From the NCBI RefSeq assembly GCF_014805685.1, contig NC_060890.1:21077500-21141499 (forward strand): a DNA stretch of 64,000 bases, in the 5' to 3' direction. Shown here piece after piece: positions 33,696-45,133 of this stretch. Source of the DNA: Silurus meridionalis. Taxonomy: Eukaryota; Chordata; Actinopteri; Siluriformes; Siluridae. The notes under the pieces are model-generated. The model was not told the origin of the DNA. It saw nothing but the letters and a program-made list of their open reading frames with translations, and searched no databases. Made by a program: the position numbers and the translations under genes. Each line of letters begins with the position of its first letter. Position 1 is the stretch's first letter.

Positions 33696-35392
33696 TAGGA
33701 CTGCTGTAAAGCTTCGTCCCCGATGTCCATTAGGGATGTTACATCAAGCTCAAATTGTCAGTTTACCGGCAGGGATTTCAGAAGTATACACTGAATCCAA
33801 TGATCTAGAGGTAGCTATGGTAAATTCCCACGTAGGTCAGGTAGACCCCATGCATGAGATTATAAAATCTGTAGATCTGCAGGCGTTGTCTGCGTTAGAT
33901 CAGCTGAAGGTGAGAGACTTGTTGAATAAATATGCTTCTGTCTTTTCAGCACATGAGGGTGACTTGGGATGTACAAATCTTATAATGCATGAAATTCCCT
34001 TAGTCGATGATGTGCCTGTTCGGCAGAGGTACAGACGATACCTCCATCTGATTATGATACTGTTAAGGCCCATATAAACCAGCTTTTAGAGGCCCAGGTG
34101 ATTCGGGAGAGCTGCAGTCCTTATGCATCCCCTATAGTTCTTGTTAAAAAGAAAGACGGCAGCCTGCGGATGTGTGTGGACTATAGACAGCTAAACAGTA
34201 AGACTCGTCGAGATGCCTTTCCATTGCCACGCATTGAAGAATCCCTGGATGCACTTTCTGGGGCTAAATGGTTCTCTACCTTAGATTTGGCCAGTGGATA
34301 CAACCAGGTGCCCGTGGCTGAGAAGGATAAGGGGAAGACTGCATTCTGCACGCCATTTGGACTTTTTGAATTCAATCGTATGCCCTTTGGCCTCTGCAAT
34401 GCACCTAGTACATTCCAGAGACTTATGGAACGGCTTTTGGTGCACAACATTTTCAGTCTTTACTGTTGTACCTGGATGATGTTATTGTGTTTTCATCTAC
34501 CGTAGATCAGCACCTTGTCCGGTTGGAGTCCGTGCTGTCTAGACTACAGAAGGAGGGACTAAAAGTTAAGCTGGAAAAATGCTGCTTCTTTCAAACAGAA
34601 GTGAAGTATCTTGGCCATGTGATCACTGAAGAGGGTGTTTCCACCGACCCTGAAAAGGTAGCGGCTGTGTCAACTTGGGGTCATCCCACCACAGTGTCCG
34701 AGCTGAGATCATTCCTTGGATTCACCAGTTATTATAGACGTTTTGTGGAGGGTTTCTCCAAATTAGCAGCACCATTGCATCATCTGGTTGCTACGCTTAC
34801 TGGCAAACACCATAGGACGGGTGCAAGGCACCCAATAGGAACTGCATGGACTAAGGAGTGTGAAGAGAGTTTTAATAACTTAAAAGTCTCCCTGACCACT
34901 GCCCCAGTGTTGGCTTATGCAGACTTTTCTCTGCCTTTTATTTTGGAGATTGATGCCAGTCATAGTGGCTTGGGAGCTGTGCTGTCTCAAGATCAGGATG
35001 GACAGGTAAGGCCAGTTGCCTATGCCAGCAGAGCTTTATCCCCCTCTGAAAGAAATATGTCCAATTACAGCTCTATGAAGCTTGAGTTTTTGGCCTTGAA
35101 GTGGGCAATGACAGAAAAGTTTCGTGAGTATCTTTTGGGGCATAAGTGTGTTGTGTGGACTGACAACAATCCACTCAATTATTTGAATACATCAAAATTG
35201 GGAGCGACTGAACAGAGGTGGGCAGCCCAGTTATCTGACTTTGATTTTACAATTTGTTACCGCTCAGGAAGAACAAATGTTAATGCAGACTCTCTTTCAA
35301 GGCAACCCCATTCTGTTGACATCTCATCAGGGTTAGAACCTCTTCTTCCAGGGACTCCCTTCCAGAAAGTTTGCAGTTACATCCTGACTTAA
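33685..35392 (+). pseudogene. Gypsy 1 reverse transcriptase and RNase H, frameshifted
   Basis: Three frames (33685-34077, 34098-34505, 34466-35392) cover the region. The RT blocks are SPYASPIVLVKKKDGSLRMC, VDYRQLN, WFSTLDLASGYNQV (palm aspartate) and FGLCNAPSTFQRLME. The catalytic YLDDVIVFS begins at about 34469, after a one-base frame change near 34440. The thumb (LRSFLGFTSYYRRFV) and RNase H (ILEIDASHSGLGAVLSQ, then VWTDNNPLNYL) follow in one open frame. All catalytic aspartates are visible. Confidence 0.88.
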
Positions 35393-36619
35393 TACCTACT
35401 TTGGTAACACAACTGGCAATTTCTGTGCTCCCAAGTCATGACATTAATCACTTGATCACTCTTCAGCAACAGGATCCAGTTATAGGCCCTTTTCTTAATT
35501 TTTGGCATCAGAAAAGAAGCCCTGATCGGTTGGAACGGAAAAGACTTTCTAGGTCTGTTCAAGAACTGGTACGGCAGTGGGATCGTTTGTTTGATCGAGA
35601 GGGGCTCCTGTATCGTAGATTCCACCGGCCCGATGGTGGTGAAGAACAATACCAGTTGATCCTACCTGAAGCCTTGAGGGAAGAAGTATTGCAGCAGTTG
35701 CATCAGGGTCACGGGCACCAGGGCATCGAGAGGACAACGGAGTTGGTGCGGCAGAGGTGCTATTGGCCAGGGATGTATGAACACATAAAACAGTGGTGCC
35801 AGCGCTGTCAGCGATGTGCTATGGCAAAACCCCTTCCATCCATAACTCGTACTCCAATGGGGCATCTGTTGGCCTCTAGACCAAATCAGATCTTGGCCAT
35901 AGATTTCACCCTTCTCGATCGCTCAAGGGATGGAAGAGAGCATGTCTTAATTATGACTGATGTCTTCTCTAAGTTTACCCAGGCAGTTTCTACTAGAGAT
36001 CAACGGGCCCCTACAGTGGCAAGAGTACTTGTTCAAGAGTGGTTCTATAAGTTTGGGGTGCCTGCTCGTATCCACTCCGACCAAGGTCGAAATTTTGAAA
36101 GTGCTCTAATTCAGCAGTTGTGTGAACTCTATGGAATCCAGAAGACCCGCACTTCTCCTTATCATCCTCAAGGAAATGGACAGTGCGAACGATTTAATAG
36201 GACGTTGCATGGCCTTCTGAGAACTCTTCAGCCAGATCAGAAGCATGATTGGCCCCTTTATCTCCCCCAGATGATTTTTTCATATAATACCACTATTCAT
36301 CAATCTACAGGCGAGTCCCTTATTTTTAATGTTTGGTCAAGAACCTCATTTACCTGTTGACTTTCTTTTGGGTAGAGTTAAGGAGCCAGTAACAGGATCT
36401 GTGAGTGAGTGGGTGCAAGAGCATCGCCAACGTCTGCAAATAGCTTTTGATACAGCTAAGGAACGGCTGAAAGCTGCTGCAGTCCTTCGGAAGGAGCGTC
36501 ATGACCAGCAGGTGACTTCTGTGGGTTTCAGGGAAGGTGAGCTGGTCTATCTTCGAGCTAATGATATTCGAGGAAGAGCAAAAATCCAAGATGTTTGGGG
36601 CCTACAGTTTATAGAATAA
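35371..36619 (+). pseudogene. Gypsy 1 integrase
   Basis: An open frame of about 330 codons (35371-36360) has the zinc-binding HHCC motif (HQGHGHQGIERT, later CQRCQRCAMAK). It also has the DDE core: AIDFTLLDRS (first D), RIHSDQGRNFES (second D) and GNGQCERFNRTL (E). It then reads into a second frame (36329-36619) with PHLPVDFLLGRV, the C-terminal region. One frameshift separates the two near 36330-36360. The catalytic triad is intact. Confidence 0.88.
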
Positions 36620-36637
36620 TTAAAGCCCCCAAGGACG

Positions 36638-37126
36638 GTGGGGCTGTCTATTCCATCTTGTCCCTTCATGGAAGTGGTAATGTCAAACATGTGCTGTGTC
36701 CATCTTCGAGCTGCACCTGTCAACTTGCCACCTGCATCCCCGGGTCCATCAACAGATACTGGTTCATCAGTAGGTGATGAAGAGCTGGAGGGAGATTGGT
36801 GGATTGCTCCTCAGTCTGTAGAAGAGGCCCCAATTTTGGATCTTGTTGAACGTACCTTGAGTCAAGAAGTGGGTGTCCCAGTCGTTGATGAAGATGTAAA
36901 TCACACGGACGAAAGTTGGGATTCTGTTCCTAGTACTAGTGGATTTCAGCCCAGACGGAGTACCAGAGAGACTGCAGGAAGACATTCCAATCCTCATCAT
37001 TTGCCAGTAGCTATAAGTAGAGTTGATAGGGCTGCAGCCTCTCAAGTCCCTGGGTCTAGTAATATGACATTGGCTGTTTTTAGGCCATGGGGTTTAGTTT
37101 TTCTCTTATCGTCGGGGCGCCGATAA
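36638..37126 (+). pseudogene. Gypsy 1 pol C-terminal tail
   Basis: A frame of about 160 codons downstream of integrase is rich in Ser, Pro and acidic residues and contains FQPRRSTRETAGRHSNPHHL, a basic motif often found at the end of vertebrate Gypsy polyproteins. It has no recognised domain. An env gene is not present. Confidence 0.6.
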
Positions 37127-37142
37127 CAAAAGGTTGGTAGAT

Positions 37143-38523
37143 TGTAGTGAGGTCCTTTATGGGGCCTTTTATCTTAAAATGTACCTTTTTTTTTTTAAAA
37201 GCATAAAAAAAGCGTAGCCCCTTTAAGAGGTAGGCCCCAGTGAGTGCATTGCCCCTTTAAGAGGAAGTGTCCCGATTAGCGTGAGCGAATGAACAAACGC
37301 TTGATTCCGTACTCTTATAAAGTGTCTGAGCAGCTGTGAGGAATGGTTGCTGCTTGATTGTCTGTTTGTTTCATCGTCAGATTTCTTCTCTAATAAGGTG
37401 AGCAATCGATGTTTTCTTTTGTGTTCAGGTAGAAAGAAGTATTGTTTTATGGGGTTTTTCTCTTCCATAGGCTGCGTTTATCCTTCATGTGCAAGTGTTG
37501 TGCATTTAATAAGAGGTAAGGAGGATAATTTTCCCTTTTGGTGTTTGGTTGCTATCCTGCTTTTTAATCTGTAAGAGTTTGGTTTTAGGGTGATCAGATT
37601 TGCTCTTTGGCGGCTGGACTGTGGATGTGCTGTTTGTTTGCCATTTGAGTGTGGTATTGTTGTGCAGGCCTGGTTAAACGGAGGGGTTTGTAGGGTTTTT
37701 AATAAATAATGCTAAACGTGTGTTTTTAGTTATGATGTGATTATGCAGTTCTAATGTTTTATTTTGTTTTTTTAGGAACTGCATTTGGTCACTGCTGTCC
37801 TTCTTTACCCTTTATTTTTGGGTTTTGTGATTTAATGTTTGTTTGGTTTTCTTTATTTAAGGCACCCATCACGTTGTATGGATGCTGTGTTTAGCTGATT
37901 GTTAAAAAGACTATAGGGGGATTGTTTGCAGATATTTTACTGTATGATAACCAACTGATTTTGTGTATCTGTTCCTTTCCAGTGGATCATCTGGGAGCAC
38001 TGGTTGGATTGTGGGTGTTGGTCCTTTGATGGTGGAATCTGTGCTACGGTTTACACTGCATGCTGTGTGAATTTTATGAATTTACGGTGTGTGGCACTTT
38101 GCGTGGGTGTGCGCGCGTGTGTGTGTGTGTTGATGTGTTTTTCTTTACAGGCACCATTTTGGGTGAACCTTTTGGGGTTAAAGTGGGCCTGCACCTGTGG
38201 CCTGTCAGTTTTCCTTTGTATCCACTGGAATGTTTGGTGTTAATTGGTAATTGTAACAGTTGGTATCCTTTTAATATGATTCATGTTGCAGATTTAAATA
38301 AAATAAGGTACCAATAATAAAGGTTTATATTTTAACTGATTCTGGATGTGTTGAGGAGGTTAATAAAATTCAACACTAAAATAAGAAATCTGTCTCTGTT
38401 CCTTTTTATTTGGTACACACTGAACCTGTTTAATTTAAATTAGTATTTCCCATGGGTAGATCCCAGGGTGGCGTAGTCGAGTAACAAGTACATATTGGGG
38501 TCTTTTGGGCCCCTCACGCTACA
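37143..38523 (+). repeat. Gypsy 1, 3' LTR
   Basis: 1381 bases, TGTAGTGAGG to CACGCTACA, nearly identical to the 5' LTR. It is followed by the repeated ttta at 38524-38527 and then the Tc1 transposase. Confidence 0.9.
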
Positions 38524-38744
38524 TTTAGGATCATTGAGACCCCATGAGGTGAGATCTTGCATGGAGCCCCAGTCCGAGGGAAATTGACAGTCATGTTTAG
38601 CTTCTTCCATTTTCTAATGATTGCTCCATCAGTAGACCTTTTTTCACCAAGCTGCTTGGCAATTTCCCTGTAGCCCTTTCCAGCCTTGTGGAGGTGTACA
38701 ATTTTGTCTCTAGTGTCTTTGGACAGCTCTTTGGTCTTGGCCAT
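38524..38744 (-). pseudogene. Tc1 transposase, N-terminal DNA-binding half
   Basis: On the minus strand from 38744: [30 protein letters not shown] and [11 protein letters not shown], the paired-like helix-turn-helix of Tc1 transposases, ending in SPHGVSMIL at the Gypsy insertion. It joins in sense to the catalytic half at 30290 once the Gypsy element is removed. Confidence 0.85.
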
Positions 38745-39108
38745 GTTAGTAGTTGGATTCTTACTGATTGTATGGGGTGGACAGGTGTCTTTATGCAGCT
38801 AACGACCTCAAACAGGTGCATCTAATTTAGGATAATAAATGTAGTGGAGGTGGACATTTTAACGGCAGACTAACAGGTCTTTGAGGGTCAGAATTCTAGC
38901 TGATAGACAGGTGTTCAAATACTTATTTGCAGCTGTATTATACAAATAAATAGTTTAAAAATCATATATTGTGATTTCTGGATTTTTTTTTTTAGACTAT
39001 GTCTCTCACAGTGGACATGCACCTACGAAGACAATTTCAGACCCCCCCATGATTTCGAAGTGGGAGAACTTGCAAAATAGCAGGGTGTTACTTATTTTCC
39101 TCACTGTA

Positions 39109-39699
39109 TATATATATATTTTTAATGCATAGTATTGTAGCCCTACAGGCTAGGATTTGAGGAACCCTACTGTAGTGTATTGTGTTATTGTTTTTGTTGC
39201 ACTCTATTTTTTATACATACTGTACTGTATTGTTTTATTGTTACACAATTCCCGTTTTAATGCTGTCCTTGCTAATGTGTATTTTAAATAAACCACAAAG
39301 GAAACACATTCTTTCTTGTAGTACTGTACTTCTCACTGTGATCCTGGCTTAGTGATCCACAGCTCATTATGTAATCGACAGCTAATTATGCGACCCATAT
39401 TGTTTATTGTGAATGAACAGGCAGGATGATTTTCACATGATAAAAAAAAAAAAACCCTACATTAGAATCTCTGTTCTCAAAAAGTCTTGTGAAAACATGT
39501 TTACTATAGGTTTGTGGCCTTATTTCAGTGAGGTTTTTTTTTTGCTTTTTTAAAAACCACGCATAACCCTTATTTTGTCAAAAATACAAACACACACATA
39601 TCAATAATATATTTTAAAAGCAACTAAAAAGAACCAAATTTAAGAGAATGTCAAAATCTCTCAAGGGGCCAAAAACACCCTCAGACTCCAGAGGGTTAA
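39109..39699 (+). other. piggyBac 3' UTR and right terminal end with TTAA
   Basis: The sequence continues from 29234 across the Tc1 insertion, sharing the tattgtagtgtattgttttattg motif region on both sides. It holds a polyadenylation signal (aaataaacc, about 39285-39293). The right end is ctcagactccagaggg followed by TTAA at 39696-39699, the piggyBac target. Confidence 0.7.
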
Positions 39700-39935
39700 G
39701 GAGAGGACCACCCTCAGGTTGGGCAACTTCTTTGCTCTGGGCTTTTGTAGGCAATACCGGGGTGTACTGTGACGCATTACCTGTGAAGAGATAGCCATTT
39801 GCTAGTGTCTTGTCAACTCTGGGCATCACCCCATAGCCGCATTCCCCAAACCATCTATCCATGCATTTTGCTAGGCCGGCCTGCGAGCCCTACGACCTTG
39901 CCTTGGCGAGAGCGGTGACCTGAGGCGCTCTCAAG
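39700..39935 (-). other. Unassigned coding-like fragment, possibly DIRS gag
   Basis: On the minus strand 39614-39862 gives an open frame (MDRWFGECGYGVMPRVDKTL and onward) that crosses the piggyBac boundary. Its position opposite the DIRS fragment at 26.2-27.3 kb, on the same strand, would fit the 5' part of the same DIRS element split by piggyBac. The sequence itself does not prove this. Confidence 0.3.
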
Positions 39936-41750
39936 AGAATCTTGTCCATCCTTGTCACTCCCAACGAAAACCTTAACATCTTTAGCTCTGCTACCTCCAG
40001 CTCCGCCTCCTGTCTTTTACTCAATGCCACTGTCTCTAATCCATACAACATCGCAGGTCACACCACAGACCTATAAACTTTCCCATTCATTCTTGCAGAT
40101 ACCCTTCTATCACAAATCACTCCTGTCACTCTTTTCCACCCACTCCACCCTGCCTGCACACTTTTCTTTACTTCCCTATCACTCTCTCCATTGCACTGTT
40201 GACCCCAGGTACCTGAACTCCACCACCTTCTACACCTCTTCTCCCTGCAACCGCACCACTTCACTGCTCTCCCTCTCATTTACGCACACATCATAGTCCA
40301 GGGAGACTCCTGTCTGACCTGGTCCGTCAACCTGTCCATCACCACTGCAAACAGGAAAGGGCTCAAGGCCGATCCTTGATGCAGTCCAACCTTCCCCTTG
40401 AACCAGTCTCTCGTTCCTACTGCACACTTCACTGCTGTCACACTGTCCTCATACATGTCCTGCACCACCCTCACATACTTCTCTGACACACCTGGCTTCC
40501 TCATACAATACCACAACTCCTCTCTTGGCACCCTGTCGTATGCTTTCTCTTAATCCACAAATACACAATGCAATTCCTTCTGTCCTTCTCTATACTTCTC
40601 CTTCAACATTCTCAAAGCAAATAAGGCATCTATGGTGCTCTTCCTCAGCATGAAACCATACTGTTGCTCACAGATGGTCACCTCTTCTCTCAGCCTTGCT
40701 TCCACTACTCTTTCCCATAACTTTATGGTTTGACTGATCAACTTAATTCCCCTGTAGTTACTGCAGGTCTGCACATCTCCATTATTCTTAAAGATCGGTA
40801 CCAGCACACTCCTTCTCCATTCCTCAGGCATCCTCTTACCTTCCAGAATCTTGTTAAACAATCTGGTAAAAAACTATACTGCCATCTCTCCTAAACATCT
40901 CCATGCTTCTACCAGTATGCCATCTGGTCAAACTGACTTTCCACTCTTCATCCTCTTAATCGCTGCTCTCACTTCCTCCTTACTAATCCTATCCACTTCC
41001 TGCTTCACTAACTCCACATCATCCAACCTTCTCGCTCTCTCATTTTCCTCGTTCATCAGCTGCTCAAAATACTCCCTCTATCTTCTCAACACACTCTCCT
41101 CACTAGTCAACACATTTCCATCTCCATCCTTTATTGCTCTAACTTGCAGCACATCCTTCCCAGCTCGGTCCCTCTGCCTGGCCAATCCTTTTCTCCTTCC
41201 TCTAATACAGCCCCTTACATGCCTTTTCCTTGGCTTTCGCCACATCCCCCTTCACCTGCTGCTGCATCTCCTTGTTCTCCTGCCTAATTTTCTCATCACC
41301 CTGTCAATCCCACTTCTGTTTTGTTAACCTCTTTCCCCTTATGCTCTCCTGCACTTCCTCATTTCACCACCACGTCTCTTTGTCTTCCTTTCAGATGTCA
41401 CACCAAGTACTTTTTTAGCCGCCTCCCTCATCACTCCTGCAGTAGTTTCCCAATCATCCAGCACCTCTTCACCACCACCGAGCCCCTGTCTGACCTCTTC
41501 CCTGAACCTCAGACTACACTCTACTTTCCACCATCTTATTCTTCTTTCAATCCTTACTCTCCTCCTCTTCTTCTTCACCTCCAAAACCATCCTACAGATC
41601 TGATGCTGTCTAGCTACACTGTCCCCTGCCAACACCTTACAGTCTCCAATCTCCTTCAGGTTGCATCTCCTACATAGAACATAATCCACCTGTGTGCACC
41701 TTCCTCCACTCTACCACCATCTGCTCTTCCACATTCCTCTCCTTTAGGCC
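39936..41750 (-). mobile_element. RTE-clade LINE, copy 3, truncated and internally deleted
   Basis: This matches copies 1 and 2 on the minus strand. It begins near the C-terminal part of the RT (aatcttgtccatcc, 39941) and stops in the endonuclease at about 41750. It lacks about 115 bases relative to copy 1 (7209-7325), which removes the FADD box, and about 100 bases of the endonuclease region. The frame has a TAA after VFVD. At three sites where copies 1 and 2 share one-base deletions, this copy keeps the longer, in-frame form. Confidence 0.85.
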
Positions 41751-42020
41751 CTACCCACATAGCAATTTTTCTCTGGCCCAGCTCTGGCCCACACAACCAG
41801 CTTTTGCTTGGCCCACATACTGCAATGAATTACTGTCCTAGTGTGGACCAGGTCTGGTATCCCATACAAGGTCAAAATATGACATTGGAACCAAAATACA
41901 ACCATAAGTAAACAATATCTACAGCAGATAAAATACCACCCGTCAGTTCTGCAATTAAAATAAAAGCAAAAATAAAACAAGTAGAAGTTCTCCGCTATGT
42001 TTTTGTTCATGAAGTTACAT
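41751..42020. other. Unclassified repeat-like segment
   Basis: The segment is marked by several 'ggcccac'/'tggccca' motifs (41776-41820), a pattern I associate with fish repeats but cannot name. There is no coding signal. Confidence 0.3.
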
Positions 42021-42200
42021 GTAACGCTTGAACATCCATGTTTGTCATTAACAAGTTTCACACTTTGCATAACACTTGAACGTCCTGGTTAATAACAAAA
42101 TTTACTCAACCTATAACACTTAAACATCCGTGTTTCTAGTCATCAACAAGTTTCACTTCACATAACACTTGAGCCTCCACTTTTATAATCAGTAACAAGT
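42021..42200. repeat. Diverged minisatellite, about 58-bp unit
   Basis: Three to four imperfect copies of a unit resembling aacacttgaacatccgtgtt followed by an 'aacaagtttcac' part occur at about 42022, 42069, 42115 and 42163. Confidence 0.65.
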
Positions 42201-42717
42201 AGTACGCTTCAAATAAATCCGAAACATTAATGATTCTGTCAATGAACAAGCTCTGGACAGAGCTTTTGAACATTTATTTATTCCTGAAGTCTGTTAACCA
42301 GTCAGACTCTCTTCACAGACCTTGCTCTTCATTCTCTCTTTTCGGCCACCATCTCTGTCTTTTAACTGTGGAATCGATTTCTTTTTCTGTTGCCTCAGAT
42401 GTAAGACGGTTACGCCTCACAGCCGCTGAAAAACACAAGCACACATGGCGTGTAATTAACTTTTGCACCAACAGGTAACGTGGATATAGGATAAAATACA
42501 ATATTACAAGACAAACTGCACCTAGGACCTCTGGATAAACTTCTGTGTTGTCTTTTCATGTGTACCCGTCTTCCTGTTTTAATTATTGTTTCTTCCTTCG
42601 CATGTTTATTAAAAGTATGAATGTGGTCAGGGTGCAAGAGAAACGGGAGGCGGAAGCCGGAGTACAGCTCGCTCAGGCTTTATTGACAAGAGTGAGGGAG
42701 AGAGATATACACAAACA

Positions 42718-42749
<32 letters not shown>

Positions 42750-43180
42750 CGCACTCACACGCACTCACAAACACACAAGTCCTTGCGAGAGTCCGAGGTG
42801 TGCTTGGGGAGAAGTGTAGCTGATCCGAGATGCGTGGGAAGGAGAAGTGCAGCCGGTACCGGATAGTGGAGTCCGAACGGAACGGAAAACATAGAATATA
42901 GCATAAAACAAACAGTACGTAGCGTCCAACACATTCAATCACGAACGGGGAGTGAATGTGAGTGAGGGGTTTATGTAGGAGCAGGGTGGAGTGATGATGA
43001 GCTTCAGGTGTGCATAGTTAAACCTGGCGCTCCAGAGAGAGCAGAGGCATGAGAGACAACGAGCCCCAGGTGTGCGTGGTTAAACCTGGAGCTACAGGTA
43101 GAGCGTAGGCATGAGCGCCACAAAAGGGGGGCATGGCAGGTGGATCCCTGACAGAATGACAGTATATATTGGGCATAAAT
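42201..43180. other. Non-coding, CA-rich repeat and short tandem duplication
   Basis: No gene is recognised. A CGCA/CA repeat lies at 42717-42765. A tandem imperfect duplication of about 62 bases sits at about 42996-43120: ggtgtgc.tggttaaacctgg occurs twice. The region lies just downstream of the last exon of the accessory-gene relic. Confidence 0.5.
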
Positions 43181-43182
43181 GG

Positions 43183-44892
43183 CAACTTACCAATCACAAA
43201 ATCTCGTATCTGTAGGTGTAGGAAGCCAGTCTTTCCATTCACTCCTCTCATGTTAACTTTCCTCGCCAAGGAGTTTGCAACAGTCCATGCATGATTCTCC
43301 TAACACACTCCCGAACGTCCCTCTCACCTTTAAGAGCCAGTGTGTTTACCTGAAATCCTTTATTAATTAGTTTATAAAGTTGTAAATATTGATATTTTTT
43401 CTTAAAAAATTGTTGTTTTTCTTCAGAAGGCCTTAATTAACACCATACAGCCATGTGATTTGCTTTTATGATGGGTGGATGCACTTTTTTGGCTTTAACC
43501 AACCAAACTCTATATTGACTACTTATCACAATTACTGTATAAAGCTTAAAGATACAGGAAATTTTCAAACATAACTCCAATTGTATTCATCTGAAAGGAG
43601 GAATACACTAAAGATTTTTGGGTTAAATATACCTTAAAGCTGAAGAGAAAAAAAGGCTTATTTGGAAAATAAAAGCTAGCCAAATAGGTTTGAATGTTAT
43701 AAAATGAAATGCCCACATACCAATTGCTATCTAGTGATCCCACTGTTTGCTGTGTCACAAATAAATGCACATGTAATTTTGTTTTTATTCTTTATACTCA
43801 TTTAATTCAGGTGATGTGTAGATTGTCAGAGAGAGAAAATAGCAAAGTTGTGATGTTTAAGAGGCAATTCAAAAATTGGATAAAGATCATATGGATGGCC
43901 CTGTACCAGAGTGCTTCTCACAACAAGCTCATCAATTTTAAAATCACTGGCAATGTGAATGAACCAAAATCAGATGATCCTAAAGCTAATCCTGTGACAT
44001 ACTATAAGTGCATTCTCTTTGTGAAAAGTGATAAACACTAATATACTCACACATTTGGTGACTGGAAGTTTGCTGGATGTCCCTGGTGTGGTGTGACCTT
44101 GAAGGTTCAGAGTGCCTTTTTTTATGGATCTCCTTACTTTTGTAGGCTGTTTTTCTGACCTCAATGTCGGCATGCCTTGCAAGGGTCTCAGTGCTTGATT
44201 TACCTGATGTACTGCTCTCAGAGCGAACATGCCAGCCGGAGGATAACATAGTAGTGCTGGTCTGGGGACTTGAGTGGATCTCAGGAGTGCTGTGACCATC
44301 TGCATACAAGTCAGGACTGTAGTAGCAACTTGGGCGAAGATTGTGACTCATTTGGTGAAGACTGCTTTGGCCATGTGGGCTAACGTCAGGACTGTTTTGA
44401 CCATGTGAATGAAGGTCAGGACTGCTTTGGCCACTAAGTTGGAGGTTGTCTACTACAGGAGAAATCTGTTCCATAGTGATCACTGGAGCATTAGGTAAGG
44501 CATGCCTCCTGCAAAGTACAAAATATCTTATGTCATGGGTGAGTTCCCTCCATCGGTCTGATCAATGTCTGTGTGATCAACAGCTAGAGGTATTTTACGT
44601 CTTGCTTCCTTGTAGCTAACTGGAAAAGTAGCATCACAAAAAGAAGAAATGTAAAAAGTAAAACAATGATTTTAAATTAAATTACTATTATTTAATTTAA
44701 AGGAAGTGGTGGCATGATGTGAAAATAATTCTGGCCTTATGGGGCTTCCAATCATCTCCAGGACTCTCTTGCGATTTAACAGCTTTTGTTATCACTTTTA
44801 TTTGGAGGCCACATGCACTCTCCATTTTTAATCCAGACTGTAGGCACAACTTCAACCTCATTTGTCTTGTCAAAGACAACAATGTGAAACAT
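43183..44892 (-). pseudogene. DUF4806-like accessory gene relic, multi-exon
   Basis: Exons on the minus strand follow the transposase relic. Exon 1 starts at ATG 44890-44892 after a ctctttag acceptor-like end: MFHIVVFDKTNEVEVVPTVW, then GECMWPPNK, a pattern I know from N-termini of DUF4806 proteins. A frame change follows near 44795. A second exon (about 44570-44625) reads SYKEARRKIPLAVDHTD. A third (43986-44500) is Ser/His/Pro-rich with repeated HGQ-S-S-P-D motifs. A last exon (about 43184-43330, with a gtaagt donor after it) reads RECVRRIMHAWT and MRGVNGKTGFLHLQIRDFVI, resembling the DUF4806 domain. The function of this family is unknown. At least one frameshift is visible. Confidence 0.55.
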
Positions 44893-45133
44893 CTAAAGAG
44901 ACAAAGATAATATATTATCTTTATCAAAGGATATTTAAAGAAGTGTTCCACTTGTTTATATTCATTGCCCACAAGGTATACTGCACCTTCATCCTCAACA
45001 AGGTTTTGGACTAAAACCAACTGATTGTCGATTTGGACACAAGAATCTCTCTCATTGAGCTTCACAACTATATCATCAATCGCAAGAACTTTAAATTGAC
45101 GAGCTTGTAGCGAGAAGCACTCTGGTACTAGCC

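Larger units (their letters stand above)
30291..38523 (+). mobile_element. Ty3/Gypsy LTR retrotransposon 1
   Basis: The 8.2-kb element has two 1.38-kb LTRs beginning TGTAGTGAGG and ending CCTCACGCTACA. Inside are a primer site, gag, protease, RT, RNase H, integrase and a C-terminal tail, in the standard Gypsy order. The LTRs differ by eye at only about one percent of sites plus a few short indels, so the insertion is fairly recent. The coding region nevertheless has several frameshifts. Confidence 0.92.
29269..39108 (-). mobile_element. Tc1-like transposon split by a Gypsy element
   Basis: Terminal inverted repeats (gtgaggaaaataagta, about 29273-29288, and its inverse at 39090-39106) bound an antisense transposase. 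A Gypsy element at 30291-38523 splits the gene between the DNA-binding and catalytic halves, with a 4-bp target duplication (ttta). Without the Gypsy the element is about 1.6 kb, normal for Tc1. Confidence 0.88.
27301..39695 (+). mobile_element. piggyBac-type element (PGBD4-like), degenerate and split by a Tc1
   Basis: Plus-strand exons between 27411 and 29176 encode pieces of a piggyBac transposase. The right-hand part (39109-39695) carries the 3' UTR and the right terminal repeat ending at a TTAA (39696-39699). A Tc1 element, itself holding a Gypsy element, fills 29269-39108. A matching left end (TTAA followed by the same terminal sequence) is not visible upstream of 27411, so the left boundary is uncertain. 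The catalytic core is missing. Confidence 0.75.

Noticed and set aside
42673..42823. Possible CRISPR-like array of short repeats
   Set aside because: The repeats are CGCA/CA microsatellite units without spacers, and the DNA is vertebrate.
43709..44041. Plus-strand 110-codon frame near the accessory gene
   Set aside because: It overlaps exons and introns of the minus-strand relic and matches nothing I know.
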